A DNA stretch of 28,383 nucleotides, taken from assembly GCA_022704885.1 (NCBI GenBank), contig JAKJFO010000033.1, positions 1 to 28,383 of the forward strand, written 5' to 3'. The stretch is from Candidatus Rifleibacteriota bacterium. GTDB taxonomy: Bacteria > Riflebacteria > Ozemobacteria > Ozemobacterales > Ozemobacteraceae. The number at the start of each line of letters is the position of its first letter. The stretch's first letter is position 1. Shown here in pieces: positions 1-7,723 of the stretch. Below the pieces are notes generated by a model. The model saw only the letters and a list, made by a program, of their open reading frames with translations, searched no databases and was not told the DNA's origin. The position numbers were made by a program, and so were the translations under genes.

Positions 1-374
1 CACTGTTCGAAGATTCGCGCGGCAGAATGTGGATCGGTACCGGTTTTTTTGACCGCGGCGGCGTTACGCTTTTCCCTGACTGGCAGAACGGAGATAGCAG
101 CACGGCGAAGACAATGCGTCAGACTGATGGACTGGCCGGCAACAAGGGGCGATCGTTTTGCGAAGACCGCGATGGTATAATCTGGATCGGCTCTGAGCTC
201 GATGGTCTGACCCGCTACGCCAAAGATGGCAGTTTAAAGATCATTCGCGAAACTGACGGACTGATCGGCAATGAAGTCATGTGCATGCTGCAGGATCCCG
301 AAGGTAACCTCTGGCTTGGCCAGGAGTACGGTCTGTGCCGTATCGATGCTGCTGCGCTGATGAACTTGCGATGA
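1..374 (+). CDS. Two-component regulator propeller / sensor beta-propeller protein, 3' end only
   Basis: The gene enters the window already open; the reading frame runs from base 3 with no start needed and ends at TGA 372-374. The first visible residues are LFEDSRGRMWIGT, followed by similar units (CEDRDGIIWIGSELDG and LQDPEGNLWLGQEYG). These are the repeating F-x-D-xx-G-x-[IL]-W-[IL]-G blades of the Reg_prop family (PF07494), found in extracytoplasmic sensor domains of hybrid histidine kinases and in stand-alone secreted propellers. Only about 123 residues are visible and the protein ends shortly after the last blade, so no kinase or output domain follows. It is therefore either a propeller-only protein or one whose other domains lie upstream. 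Sixty-two bases separate it from the next gene on the same strand, so it could head the operon that follows. Confidence 0.8.
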   Translation, partial: LFEDSRGRMWIGTGFFDRGGVTLFPDWQNGDSSTAKTMRQTDGLAGNKGRSFCEDRDGIIWIGSELDGLTRYAKDGSLKIIRETDGLIGNEVMCMLQDPEGNLWLGQEYGLCRIDAAALMNLR

Positions 375-436
375 GCATATTGTTTTGTGAGCCCGACAGG
401 ATTATACTTTTCGGGTAAACAGAGAGGGTTTGTTAC

Positions 437-2155
437 TTGCGACAGAAACTCGAACAAAGATATGTGCGCCTGCGCCAGGAACTTAATACTGGCCAGATCG
501 ATGCTGACAGCTTCGTGCGCGAAGTTGATCAGCTGCGCTGCCAGGACCGCGATGGCAACTGGTGGCAGATTTCGGCGGAAACCGGAAAATGGCTGATCTG
601 GAATGGCAGTGCCTGGGCCCTGCCATCTGCCGGTCAATATCTCGAAACCGATGGCCGGGGCGGCAGCAGAAAGCCTGCTGAATCGGCACAGCGGCCGCGC
701 CGGGTCGACGATTCTGAACAATCTGTGCAGCCGGCTTATACCGGGAAAGAGCCTAAATCAGCAGCTGAACTGCCAGGTTTTGTCAGTTTCGATCTGCGTG
801 GTCTGCTGGTGCAGGTGGTGCGCAACACTTTTCAGCGGGTGCGGGTGATGATCGTTTTTGGCGTAATCGCTTTTCTGCTGCATACCTTTTTGATCGCGGT
901 AGGCAACGATGGTTTCGACAAGAACAGCAATATCAGCATGATGTTTTCGCGCCTCGGCAGCTATAACAGCACGGTTTTTGGTGGTGGACTGCCCTGGTAC
1001 ATCGATTATACGATCGGCGATTTTCAGGTTGGCAGCCACATTGCGATCAAGGGCAACGAATGGCCGGCGGCCTTTGGCTGGTTTTTTGGCGGAGCCATGG
1101 TTTTCGGCATGTGGCGCGCGTTTCGCAATAACGGCCTGATCAACGGTTTGCGCCGGCTTTTCGCGATGCCAAAGCAGGTTGCTTCTGCCTGTACGCCACA
1201 TCTTGGCTTGAACCTGGCTGCGCTGGCGTTCGGTATCGTCTTTTCGCGCTGGTTGAGCGACAAACTGCCACACCAGTCGCAGAATATGTTGAGCTTTATC
1301 AGCCTTGGCATGGTCGGCTCGATTCTGCCAATGGCTCTGGGCAGCTGGCTGGCGCGTTTCGGCACGCAGATGGCCGGCCAGGTCGGCCAGCCAGCGCTGA
1401 AACAGGTCTCTTACGCCGGTCTCTCACAGCTTATATTTATGGGTATTTCAGCCGGCATGTTTTCATGTTCGCCCTGGCAATACGGCCCGACGTTCGGCTG
1501 GGGTCTCGCACTTTATACGCTCTATCTGGTGCTCACCAAAACCGGTCAGGTTTTGCCGATAAACAGCCGTGTTACCTCGTTTCTGAGTTTTACCGCGTTT
1601 GCCGGTTTTATGTTGATGCTCTGCGAAGAGACGCTTTATGCCCACGACAAGGGCTGGTGGGAAAACGTCAACCCCAATGACCCTCTGACTACGCAAATTA
1701 CTTCGTGGGTCAAAGCCGGTGGTTCTGCCGATCTGATGAAAGCCGGTGTGCCGCCTTCCATCGGGGCTGCCATTGGTGCCGGGGCTGCCGACGCCGCTGT
1801 AAATACAACCACTTACGTTCTGCAGGTTAGCAGCTACAGCCTGGCGGTAACTGCAGAGGCCCCGACGGAGCTTTTGGTAGCAGTCTGGAAGAGTGAAAAC
1901 AACGGGCCTCTGGTTCCGGCCGGTGATGCTTCGATTACACTTGCCGGGCAGGGCGACGGCTGGATGACTCTGAGCCAGATCACCGGCGGTTGTCGGCTCA
2001 CCTGTCTGGTCGGTCAGCGCCCGGATACTCCTGCCAATACGGTTCTGCAACCATCATACATTTACGTTACCGGCAGCGGTGGCGGCCAGACCTGTTCCGC
2101 TACAGTAACCGTCTCGCCCGGCGGTGGCCCTGCCTATATCCTGGAGGTTTTCTGA
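437..2155 (+). CDS. Multi-pass membrane protein with Trp-rich N-terminal module, function unknown
   Basis: I do not recognise this 572-residue protein. The start is TTG 437: an in-frame stop at 416-418 leaves no other usable start codon, and a GAGAGGG purine run lies about 9 bases upstream. Residues 1-60 form a small soluble module with the Trp pattern DGNWWQIS...GKWLIWNGSAW, which resembles short Trp-rich binding modules seen in other bacterial multidomain proteins. About seven hydrophobic segments follow (near residues 135-156, 209-226, 255-273, 283-305, 329-347, 348-366, 378-397). Residues 400-572 are non-membrane, Gly/Ala/Thr rich and probably beta-structured. The stop is one base before the next start, indicating an operon with the following two genes. 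A transporter or a membrane anchor for a complex are both possible, and I see no catalytic motif. Confidence 0.75.
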   Translation: MRQKLEQRYVRLRQELNTGQIDADSFVREVDQLRCQDRDGNWWQISAETGKWLIWNGSAWALPSAGQYLETDGRGGSRKPAESAQRPRRVDDSEQSVQPAYTGKEPKSAAELPGFVSFDLRGLLVQVVRNTFQRVRVMIVFGVIAFLLHTFLIAVGNDGFDKNSNISMMFSRLGSYNSTVFGGGLPWYIDYTIGDFQVGSHIAIKGNEWPAAFGWFFGGAMVFGMWRAFRNNGLINGLRRLFAMPKQVASACTPHLGLNLAALAFGIVFSRWLSDKLPHQSQNMLSFISLGMVGSILPMALGSWLARFGTQMAGQVGQPALKQVSYAGLSQLIFMGISAGMFSCSPWQYGPTFGWGLALYTLYLVLTKTGQVLPINSRVTSFLSFTAFAGFMLMLCEETLYAHDKGWWENVNPNDPLTTQITSWVKAGGSADLMKAGVPPSIGAAIGAGAADAAVNTTTYVLQVSSYSLAVTAEAPTELLVAVWKSENNGPLVPAGDASITLAGQGDGWMTLSQITGGCRLTCLVGQRPDTPANTVLQPSYIYVTGSGGGQTCSATVTVSPGGGPAYILEVF

Positions 2156-2156
2156 C

Positions 2157-5102
2157 ATGCCTGACTTTTCGATCGAATACGATGCTGCCAGTAAACGCTG
2201 GGTGCCGGCCGCAATTCGCGTGCGCATGCTTGCCCGTGACCAGAATGGTCAGTATAACCCCTGTGATTTTCATAATCCTGAATTTTCCTGCGATCCGCCC
2301 GGCTGGCTGTCTTTTTCTCTGCTGGAGCAGGGCGAAATCGTAGCCGCCAACGTTGCAGTAACTGACCAGTTTGTCGGTTACAACAATCCCGACAAATTCA
2401 GTAAACCGGTGCGCGTTTATATCAAGGCGTTGCCGCCTGCTTCTGGTGCTACGCCGCCTGAGCCGCTCAACGCCGAATGTGACGTTTATGTGGCTGAACC
2501 GGCTCAGGCCATGGGCTACACGGTATCGCCCGATGACTGCTGGAAAGACGCCGAGATCTGGCTGATGGCAGACGGCCAGAGCACCTGCAAACTGACGGTA
2601 TGGGTAGAGCAGGTCGATGCTGCAACCGGCGAAATTTTTCGCGCACCCGATGAAGACTTTGAATTCAGGCTCGAGTCTTCTTTCGAAAAAGATACGCTCA
2701 TTTGTTCTGAGCTCGATAAGGGCATAATTCCACCGGTCAGCACCTGGTGCTCCGGCCGAGCCATGCCAGAACTAAAAGAACCATTGCGCGGTAAGCTGCT
2801 TGTAAAGGCATTTTCGCGAATCAAGCCGTCAGAACGCCCGACCGGCAAACTCGAGATTCCTTTCGTCCTTTGCCCTGCCAAAGTGGCGGTTGATGTAACT
2901 TATTCGCCTGAATTGCCGGCTAAGCCTGGCCAGGAAATGACAGCCCGGATCAGATTGCGGCAGGAAGCGCTCAATGCCCCGATTGCCAATATGCCGGTAC
3001 AGTTCGTCTGGAGCAAGGTATCTCAGGCAAAGCCGCTCGGCAGTATTTTGACCGAGAGCGCGTCAACTGATGATGAAGGCGTTGTCGAGCTGCGTTATGC
3101 TGCACCGGCCGAGCTCTCTTATAAGGCGAAAGAGCGTTTTTATGACGAAGTCACAATTTTGCTCGGCGATGGCAAAAAGGCGGTGCCGCTTGAAAAGACT
3201 GTAGTCATACCGGTGGCTCCGAAGGTCAGACTGACCTGTGTCGCCGAAAAAAAGGGTCTGCAGCAGGATACGACGGTAGAGTCGGTTGAAGTTGCGCCTG
3301 AACAGATAACCGGCGGTGAGATCCGCGGTTGTCTGATTTTGCCGGTAGAAATGCCGGGCGAAAAACGCAAGCTTTACGGTGTGGTTAATGCCAGATTCAC
3401 CCCGTCAGTTGGCGAAGAATCAGTGCAGCTGCCGCAGCAGAAAACGATAAAAAACGGCCAGTGGAACATCAGACTGCCCGAAGTCGAAGAAGCCTTTAAA
3501 AAGGCTGAGCTGAAGAGCAAAGCGATTATGCTGCCATCAGATCCTGAAAAGAAGCAGGTTTTCATGATGCTGCTCGATCAGGAACAGGAAGAGCGCATAA
3601 AAGGCTTTGAAAGCGATCTGACAGCAGATCGTCTCAAGCTTTATTCGGCGGCCTTTCAGAAGAAACTGCAGTATTACCGTTACCATTTCTGCCTTCAGCT
3701 TGCCGGCAACAAAGAAGAAGATATCGATCTTGCCATCGCCGGCGTTCAGCTTCTGGCGGTCGCGGTAAAAGGCTCCGATACTTTTTTCCGGCGCTTCAAG
3801 TGTCACGAAGAGCTTGTACAAAGCAGATTCGAAGGGCTGGTGAGCAGCCTCATCGCCATCATGCTCAATACTCTTGACGGCGGTAAACTTATCAATAATG
3901 CCGGCAAAAAAATCGCAGGTGTGAGTCGCTCGGTGATAGACTGGCTGACCAAAACCCGGTTTGGAAGATGGATTGCGCGTGGCGCTTCGTGGCTTGGCGA
4001 TTTTGTCGGTTCTCTCGGCGAAAAGGCGACCAGGCAGATTGCACCCCTGCTGAAAAGTATAAGAACCTCAATAAACGGCTTCCTTGACGGCCTCGGCAAG
4101 ATGGGAGCCCGACTCGCAAAGTCGATCAGCACTATGCTAGACGACCTGGTTGCTGTTGTAGACGATCTTGCCGCCGCGCTTAGCGCAAAAATAGCGGCAT
4201 TTCGCGACCTGCTCGCCAGTTCCTCCAAGCATTGGGATGAGCTGGTAGAATGGGCAAACCGGGCAAAGAGTGCGGCAGATGATGCCATGAGTGCGGCTTC
4301 CGACTGGGTGTCAAGGTTTCTTGGTGCCATGCAGGAAGTTTTTCAGGCTCTTCTGAATTTTGCCGCCAGCCTGTTTACCAGGCTTGGTAAATTCATCTAT
4401 CGTCTGGCCTTTGCCTTTATCAGTTCAGTTTGCAAAAAGGCCAAAGGATTCGCAACCTGGGTCATCGACTGGATCTGCGAACATAATGAGGCGGCCAAAG
4501 CCGAGGTCGAAAAAATCATCAAAGCGACCTGCACCTCTGGAGAAGCCGTCGATAACGGCATTGAAAATGTTTTGAACACTCTTATCGGTGAGTTCGTCAA
4601 CGGTTTCACCAGCGGCCCGATTGTCGATGAAATCAAAGATCTCGATATGCAGGATATCAAGATGAAATTCGCTGTACTTGGCCGACAGCCGAATCTGGTA
4701 GTTGGCAACGTTTACAAGTATGCCACGGAGCAATGGTTGAAGCGCGATTGGGAGCCGGTTCGACGTAATTTCAGCCGTCAAATTGTCGATGTTTCGAGCA
4801 GATATGGTGAGTATGAAATAGCTACCGCAAAGATCGACGAAATCACCAATATCGTCAGTACTGTCATCGCCTGTGGCTCTCTCGGACTGGCGCTGCTTGG
4901 CATCGTATTTTCCGGCGGAACGGCGATTGGCCCGGTGATACAGGCAATGTCTCTGGTCGACAAAGCTTTCAATATATTCAAGGCTGCAGTGATAGATCTC
5001 CCGCAGATAGGGGTTGCCGTTTTCGTAATGTTCGGACTGGTCATCAAATATGATCTGCTGGTGACCGACATCTGCTTCGGCGATACCGGAGGCAGTGCAT
5101 GA
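2157..5102 (+). CDS. Large protein with Ig-like N-terminal part, long helical region and hydrophobic C-terminus, unknown
   Basis: The start ATG 2157 (MPDFSIEYDA) is chosen over an upstream in-frame start because GGAGG lies 9 bases before it and it follows the previous stop directly; the product is 981 residues. There is no signal peptide. Residues 1-240 contain several Cys and look beta-rich. Residues 241-355 read like an Ig-like strand repeat (PAKPGQEMTARIRL, then TDDEGVVELRY), as in filament or adhesin spacer domains. Residues 575-780 are a long series of amphipathic helices rich in Ala, Ser, Lys and Trp. Two hydrophobic stretches near 897-925 and 944-968 could be membrane segments. The gene is sandwiched between a membrane protein and an FHA protein in one operon, so it is probably the large structural partner of a complex. 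Function is unknown and I found no enzyme motif. Confidence 0.8.
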   Translation: MPDFSIEYDAASKRWVPAAIRVRMLARDQNGQYNPCDFHNPEFSCDPPGWLSFSLLEQGEIVAANVAVTDQFVGYNNPDKFSKPVRVYIKALPPASGATPPEPLNAECDVYVAEPAQAMGYTVSPDDCWKDAEIWLMADGQSTCKLTVWVEQVDAATGEIFRAPDEDFEFRLESSFEKDTLICSELDKGIIPPVSTWCSGRAMPELKEPLRGKLLVKAFSRIKPSERPTGKLEIPFVLCPAKVAVDVTYSPELPAKPGQEMTARIRLRQEALNAPIANMPVQFVWSKVSQAKPLGSILTESASTDDEGVVELRYAAPAELSYKAKERFYDEVTILLGDGKKAVPLEKTVVIPVAPKVRLTCVAEKKGLQQDTTVESVEVAPEQITGGEIRGCLILPVEMPGEKRKLYGVVNARFTPSVGEESVQLPQQKTIKNGQWNIRLPEVEEAFKKAELKSKAIMLPSDPEKKQVFMMLLDQEQEERIKGFESDLTADRLKLYSAAFQKKLQYYRYHFCLQLAGNKEEDIDLAIAGVQLLAVAVKGSDTFFRRFKCHEELVQSRFEGLVSSLIAIMLNTLDGGKLINNAGKKIAGVSRSVIDWLTKTRFGRWIARGASWLGDFVGSLGEKATRQIAPLLKSIRTSINGFLDGLGKMGARLAKSISTMLDDLVAVVDDLAAALSAKIAAFRDLLASSSKHWDELVEWANRAKSAADDAMSAASDWVSRFLGAMQEVFQALLNFAASLFTRLGKFIYRLAFAFISSVCKKAKGFATWVIDWICEHNEAAKAEVEKIIKATCTSGEAVDNGIENVLNTLIGEFVNGFTSGPIVDEIKDLDMQDIKMKFAVLGRQPNLVVGNVYKYATEQWLKRDWEPVRRNFSRQIVDVSSRYGEYEIATAKIDEITNIVSTVIACGSLGLALLGIVFSGGTAIGPVIQAMSLVDKAFNIFKAAVIDLPQIGVAVFVMFGLVIKYDLLVTDICFGDTGGSA

Positions 5103-7063
5103 CCGTCAGGGAATCACTCGATCTGACAACGTTTGCTCCGGCCATTGAACAGCTCGCCGCGCAAATCGACAACTTCAGCAGCGACGAAAAGCTGATCGCA
5201 GATGCGGCAGTAGCCCTGTGCTCAGGTATTGTAGCCATGGCAGTGTTCCAGAATGCTCCGGCCAGCTCTTCTTACGGTAACTGGGAAGGTTCTCTCGACG
5301 ATCACAGCCTGTCGCTTTATTCGGCCACGCATCAGCTGGTTTTTACTCTCGAAAGCAACATGTTTCAGGCGGCAGTGCTCACCGGGCCTTCCGGCAACAC
5401 CTGGAATGTAAATCGCAGCCAAAAAGGTCTGCACGTCCAGGTTGTCGATGTCACTGCCGGGTCGATCAGAAATCGCCTGATCAAAAGCGATGGCAGTATT
5501 GTCGATCCGTCTGATATTTCGCAGTCTGTGCAGCAATTGAAGGCAGAATGGCAGGAGATCGGCCGCCGGCCGGAAAGCAGTCTGCCGGCTTATGTTCCTG
5601 TCGGCGATTTTATCGATATCGATCTGCCTGATATCAGTTCTTTGCCTGACGTCAACAGTCCTTCTGATCCGGGCGGGTCATCCGGTGGTTCTGGCGGCTT
5701 TTCACCTTCTGGTGGGCCGGGCAGTTCGGGTGGTTCATCGTCGGGCGGTGCTCCAGCCGACTTTGGCGCTTTCCCGTTTCCAAAGGATATGCCGGATGCC
5801 GGATCTGGATCAGCGGGCAGAGCTGGCGCAGCGGCAGAAAATCTGCTCAAAGGCGCGGCAGCTGTGGCTGCTGCTGGTCTGGTCGGCAAAGTGGTTCAGG
5901 CCGCCGCCGGCCGAGGCCGTGAGCCTTCCAGAACTCCACCGACAGATAGAGAGACTGCCAGTCTGCTTGTCGCAGCAGCAGATTCTGATCCTGTCAGAGT
6001 GAATGCTTTTCCCTGGATAATCGGGCGTGGCAATGATTGTCAGCTGGTAGTTTCGAGCCGTCTGGTCAGCCGAAAACATGCCAGGTTTATCATCAGCGAT
6101 GGTGAGATATGTTTTGAAGACCTGGGCAGTTCGAATGGCAGCTGGGTTAATGGCGAAAAGCCGACCGGGCCTGTGCCTGTTTATCGGGGCGATGAAGTGA
6201 AGGTCGCCGACGTGGTGATCGCTATCGTCGAAGGCCCTGAAAAGCCAAAGCCCGAGAGCGGCAATCTGCCGACCATGATGTTCAGTATTCCAGAGTCATC
6301 GCAAAAAACAGGTGAATTCAAAGCGATAGAGGTGCCAGAACCGGCCCACAGGAGCACGCCCCCCAGGCCGTCGGCACCTCCGCCACCTCCGTCTATCGCT
6401 AAGCCACCGGCAAAGGCTTCGCCCGCGCCAAAACAAGCAGCGCAACCCCGGCCGGTCAGCCCTCCACCGCCACCTGTTGCAAAGCCGCCCGCGAAGCCGG
6501 TTGCTTCTCCGCCGCCACCTCCTGCCATCGAAGGAAGTGATGACGATTACGTCGCCAGAGCGGTACAGGCGGCGCGCGCTCGAACAGCTCCGCCGGCCCG
6601 ACAGCACCAGCCATCTGAGCCTGCTACGAATCAGCGTGGTGAGCGGCAGCCCGACAATGCTCCAGGCCAGATCAAGCCAGCTGCACCAGAAGATTTCAAG
6701 CGGCTGCCGTCAGTCAGATGGGTTTCTTTTATATTCGGTTTCTTTTTTCTGACAGAGAATGTCAGGCTGATTATTTTGAGCGAAGGTGCCATTTTTCAGG
6801 AACAGCGCTTTCTTATTGCTGGAGCGTCAGGAGTGGCCATGGCTTTCTTTGCCTTTATCGCCGGGCCTGACCGTGGGTTCTTCAGGTTTCTGACGCTGGT
6901 GAGTTCAGGCGTTTATGTGGGCTCCAGGCTCTATCACGAACACCAGATGTTTCTTGCTATAATCAGCAATATTTCGGCCGCTGCTGACAACCCTTTGCTG
7001 GCGCTGCCTCTGCTGTCGATCGTCACGGCGATGTGGATATCGAAACGGGCGGCAAACCGTTGA
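5099..7063 (+). CDS. FHA domain protein with Gly/Ser and Pro-rich linkers and membrane C-terminus
   Basis: The 654-residue product starts at ATG 5099, overlapping the previous stop as ATGA, with GGAGG about 6 bases upstream; the two genes are translationally coupled. Order: an unknown globular domain (1-165), a Gly/Ser linker (about 187-221), an Ala-rich hydrophobic helix (about 247-270), an FHA domain (about 296-378), a Pro-rich linker with PPPPP runs (about 418-477), and three or four hydrophobic segments (about 540-654). The FHA hallmarks are present: WIIGRGNDCQ, then SRLVSRKHARF, then DLGSSNGSWVNG. FHA domains bind phosphothreonine peptides, so this protein probably docks a Ser/Thr-phosphorylated partner at the membrane; no kinase is visible in the window. 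The 3' end overlaps the convergent ATPase gene by 41 bases. Confidence 0.88.
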   Translation: MTVRESLDLTTFAPAIEQLAAQIDNFSSDEKLIADAAVALCSGIVAMAVFQNAPASSSYGNWEGSLDDHSLSLYSATHQLVFTLESNMFQAAVLTGPSGNTWNVNRSQKGLHVQVVDVTAGSIRNRLIKSDGSIVDPSDISQSVQQLKAEWQEIGRRPESSLPAYVPVGDFIDIDLPDISSLPDVNSPSDPGGSSGGSGGFSPSGGPGSSGGSSSGGAPADFGAFPFPKDMPDAGSGSAGRAGAAAENLLKGAAAVAAAGLVGKVVQAAAGRGREPSRTPPTDRETASLLVAAADSDPVRVNAFPWIIGRGNDCQLVVSSRLVSRKHARFIISDGEICFEDLGSSNGSWVNGEKPTGPVPVYRGDEVKVADVVIAIVEGPEKPKPESGNLPTMMFSIPESSQKTGEFKAIEVPEPAHRSTPPRPSAPPPPPSIAKPPAKASPAPKQAAQPRPVSPPPPPVAKPPAKPVASPPPPPAIEGSDDDYVARAVQAARARTAPPARQHQPSEPATNQRGERQPDNAPGQIKPAAPEDFKRLPSVRWVSFIFGFFFLTENVRLIILSEGAIFQEQRFLIAGASGVAMAFFAFIAGPDRGFFRFLTLVSSGVYVGSRLYHEHQMFLAIISNISAAADNPLLALPLLSIVTAMWISKRAANR

Positions 7064-7715
7064 TGTCGGGCAGATGCAGGCTCTGCCAGCCGAATTCTGC
7101 AAAAGGCGCCGTTTCGTGGCTGACCAGTATCGTAGTGACAGGGTTTCGCGTAAGCAGGTTGCCCAGCATGCGGGCAGTTCGCCCGGCAGTGACGGTATCC
7201 TGCCCGGACAGCGGTTCATCGAGCAGTAGCAGCGAGGGTTTTCCTGCCAGTATGCGTGCAAGCTGACAACGACGAGCTTCACCGCCGGAAAGACCTGCCG
7301 GAAAGCGTTTTAAAAGTTCTTTTATACCAAGGCCGGTCGCTATTTCATCCAGGTTCCACTCTGTGTTCTGGCGGTGGTTGATTACCCATTCGATCTGGCT
7401 GCCGACGGTCTGATCGGGCCAGAGGGCGTCGGTCTGAAACAGCATGTCGAGATTTCGCTGCCAGGGTGGCGTTATCTGCCGGCTACTGCTCCAGAGTTGA
7501 TCGTTGGCAAAAATTTCGCCGGAGTCAGGTATTTCCAGACCTGCCAGCAGGCGCAGAAACGTAGTTTTTCCGCAACCCGAAGGGCCGGTAAGCAGCGTGA
7601 TGCTGCCAGCGTCGAATTCATGCGAGAGATTGCTGATTATTGTCTGATTGTCACGTTTGAAGCACAGGCTGGCAATTTTCAGGCTCACACAGGCCGGGGT
7701 TGTTGGTTTATTCAT
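7023..7715 (-). CDS. ABC transporter ATP-binding protein, iron(III)-type importer
   Basis: The product is the 230-residue nucleotide-binding subunit that powers the importer encoded by the two preceding genes. The start at 7715 (MNKPTTP) is preferred over one at 7739 because GAGGA lies about 6 bases upstream and it follows the permease stop directly. Visible motifs are Walker A GPSGCGKTT (44-52), Q-loop FQTD (Q94), signature LSGGE (142-146), Walker B LLLLDEP (D166, E167) and the H-loop His (H200 in LVSHE), so it should be an active ATPase. It lacks the C-terminal regulatory extension that takes classic FbpC/PotA ATPases to about 350 residues. It is the last gene of a minus-strand operon. Its 3' end runs into the convergent FHA gene, leaving no space for a separate terminator. 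Confidence 0.93.
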   Translation of the reverse strand: MNKPTTPACVSLKIASLCFKRDNQTIISNLSHEFDAGSITLLTGPSGCGKTTFLRLLAGLEIPDSGEIFANDQLWSSSRQITPPWQRNLDMLFQTDALWPDQTVGSQIEWVINHRQNTEWNLDEIATGLGIKELLKRFPAGLSGGEARRCQLARILAGKPSLLLLDEPLSGQDTVTAGRTARMLGNLLTRNPVTTILVSHETAPFAEFGWQSLHLPDINGLPPVSISTSP

Positions 7716-7723
7716 CGTCTTCC

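Noticed and set aside
1463..2050. Minus-strand open frame (195 codons) opposite the membrane protein gene
   Set aside because: No family features, and the plus-strand gene is strongly supported by its membrane segments and operon spacing.
3803..4330. Minus-strand open frame (175 codons) opposite the helical part of the 981-residue protein
   Set aside because: Ser/Leu/Arg-rich composition is typical of antisense to Ala/Lys/Glu-rich helices, with no domain or start signal.
437..7063. Type VI secretion or a known phage-like injection system for the FHA operon
   Set aside because: No sheath, VgrG, baseplate or ATPase components are present; an FHA domain alone does not support it.
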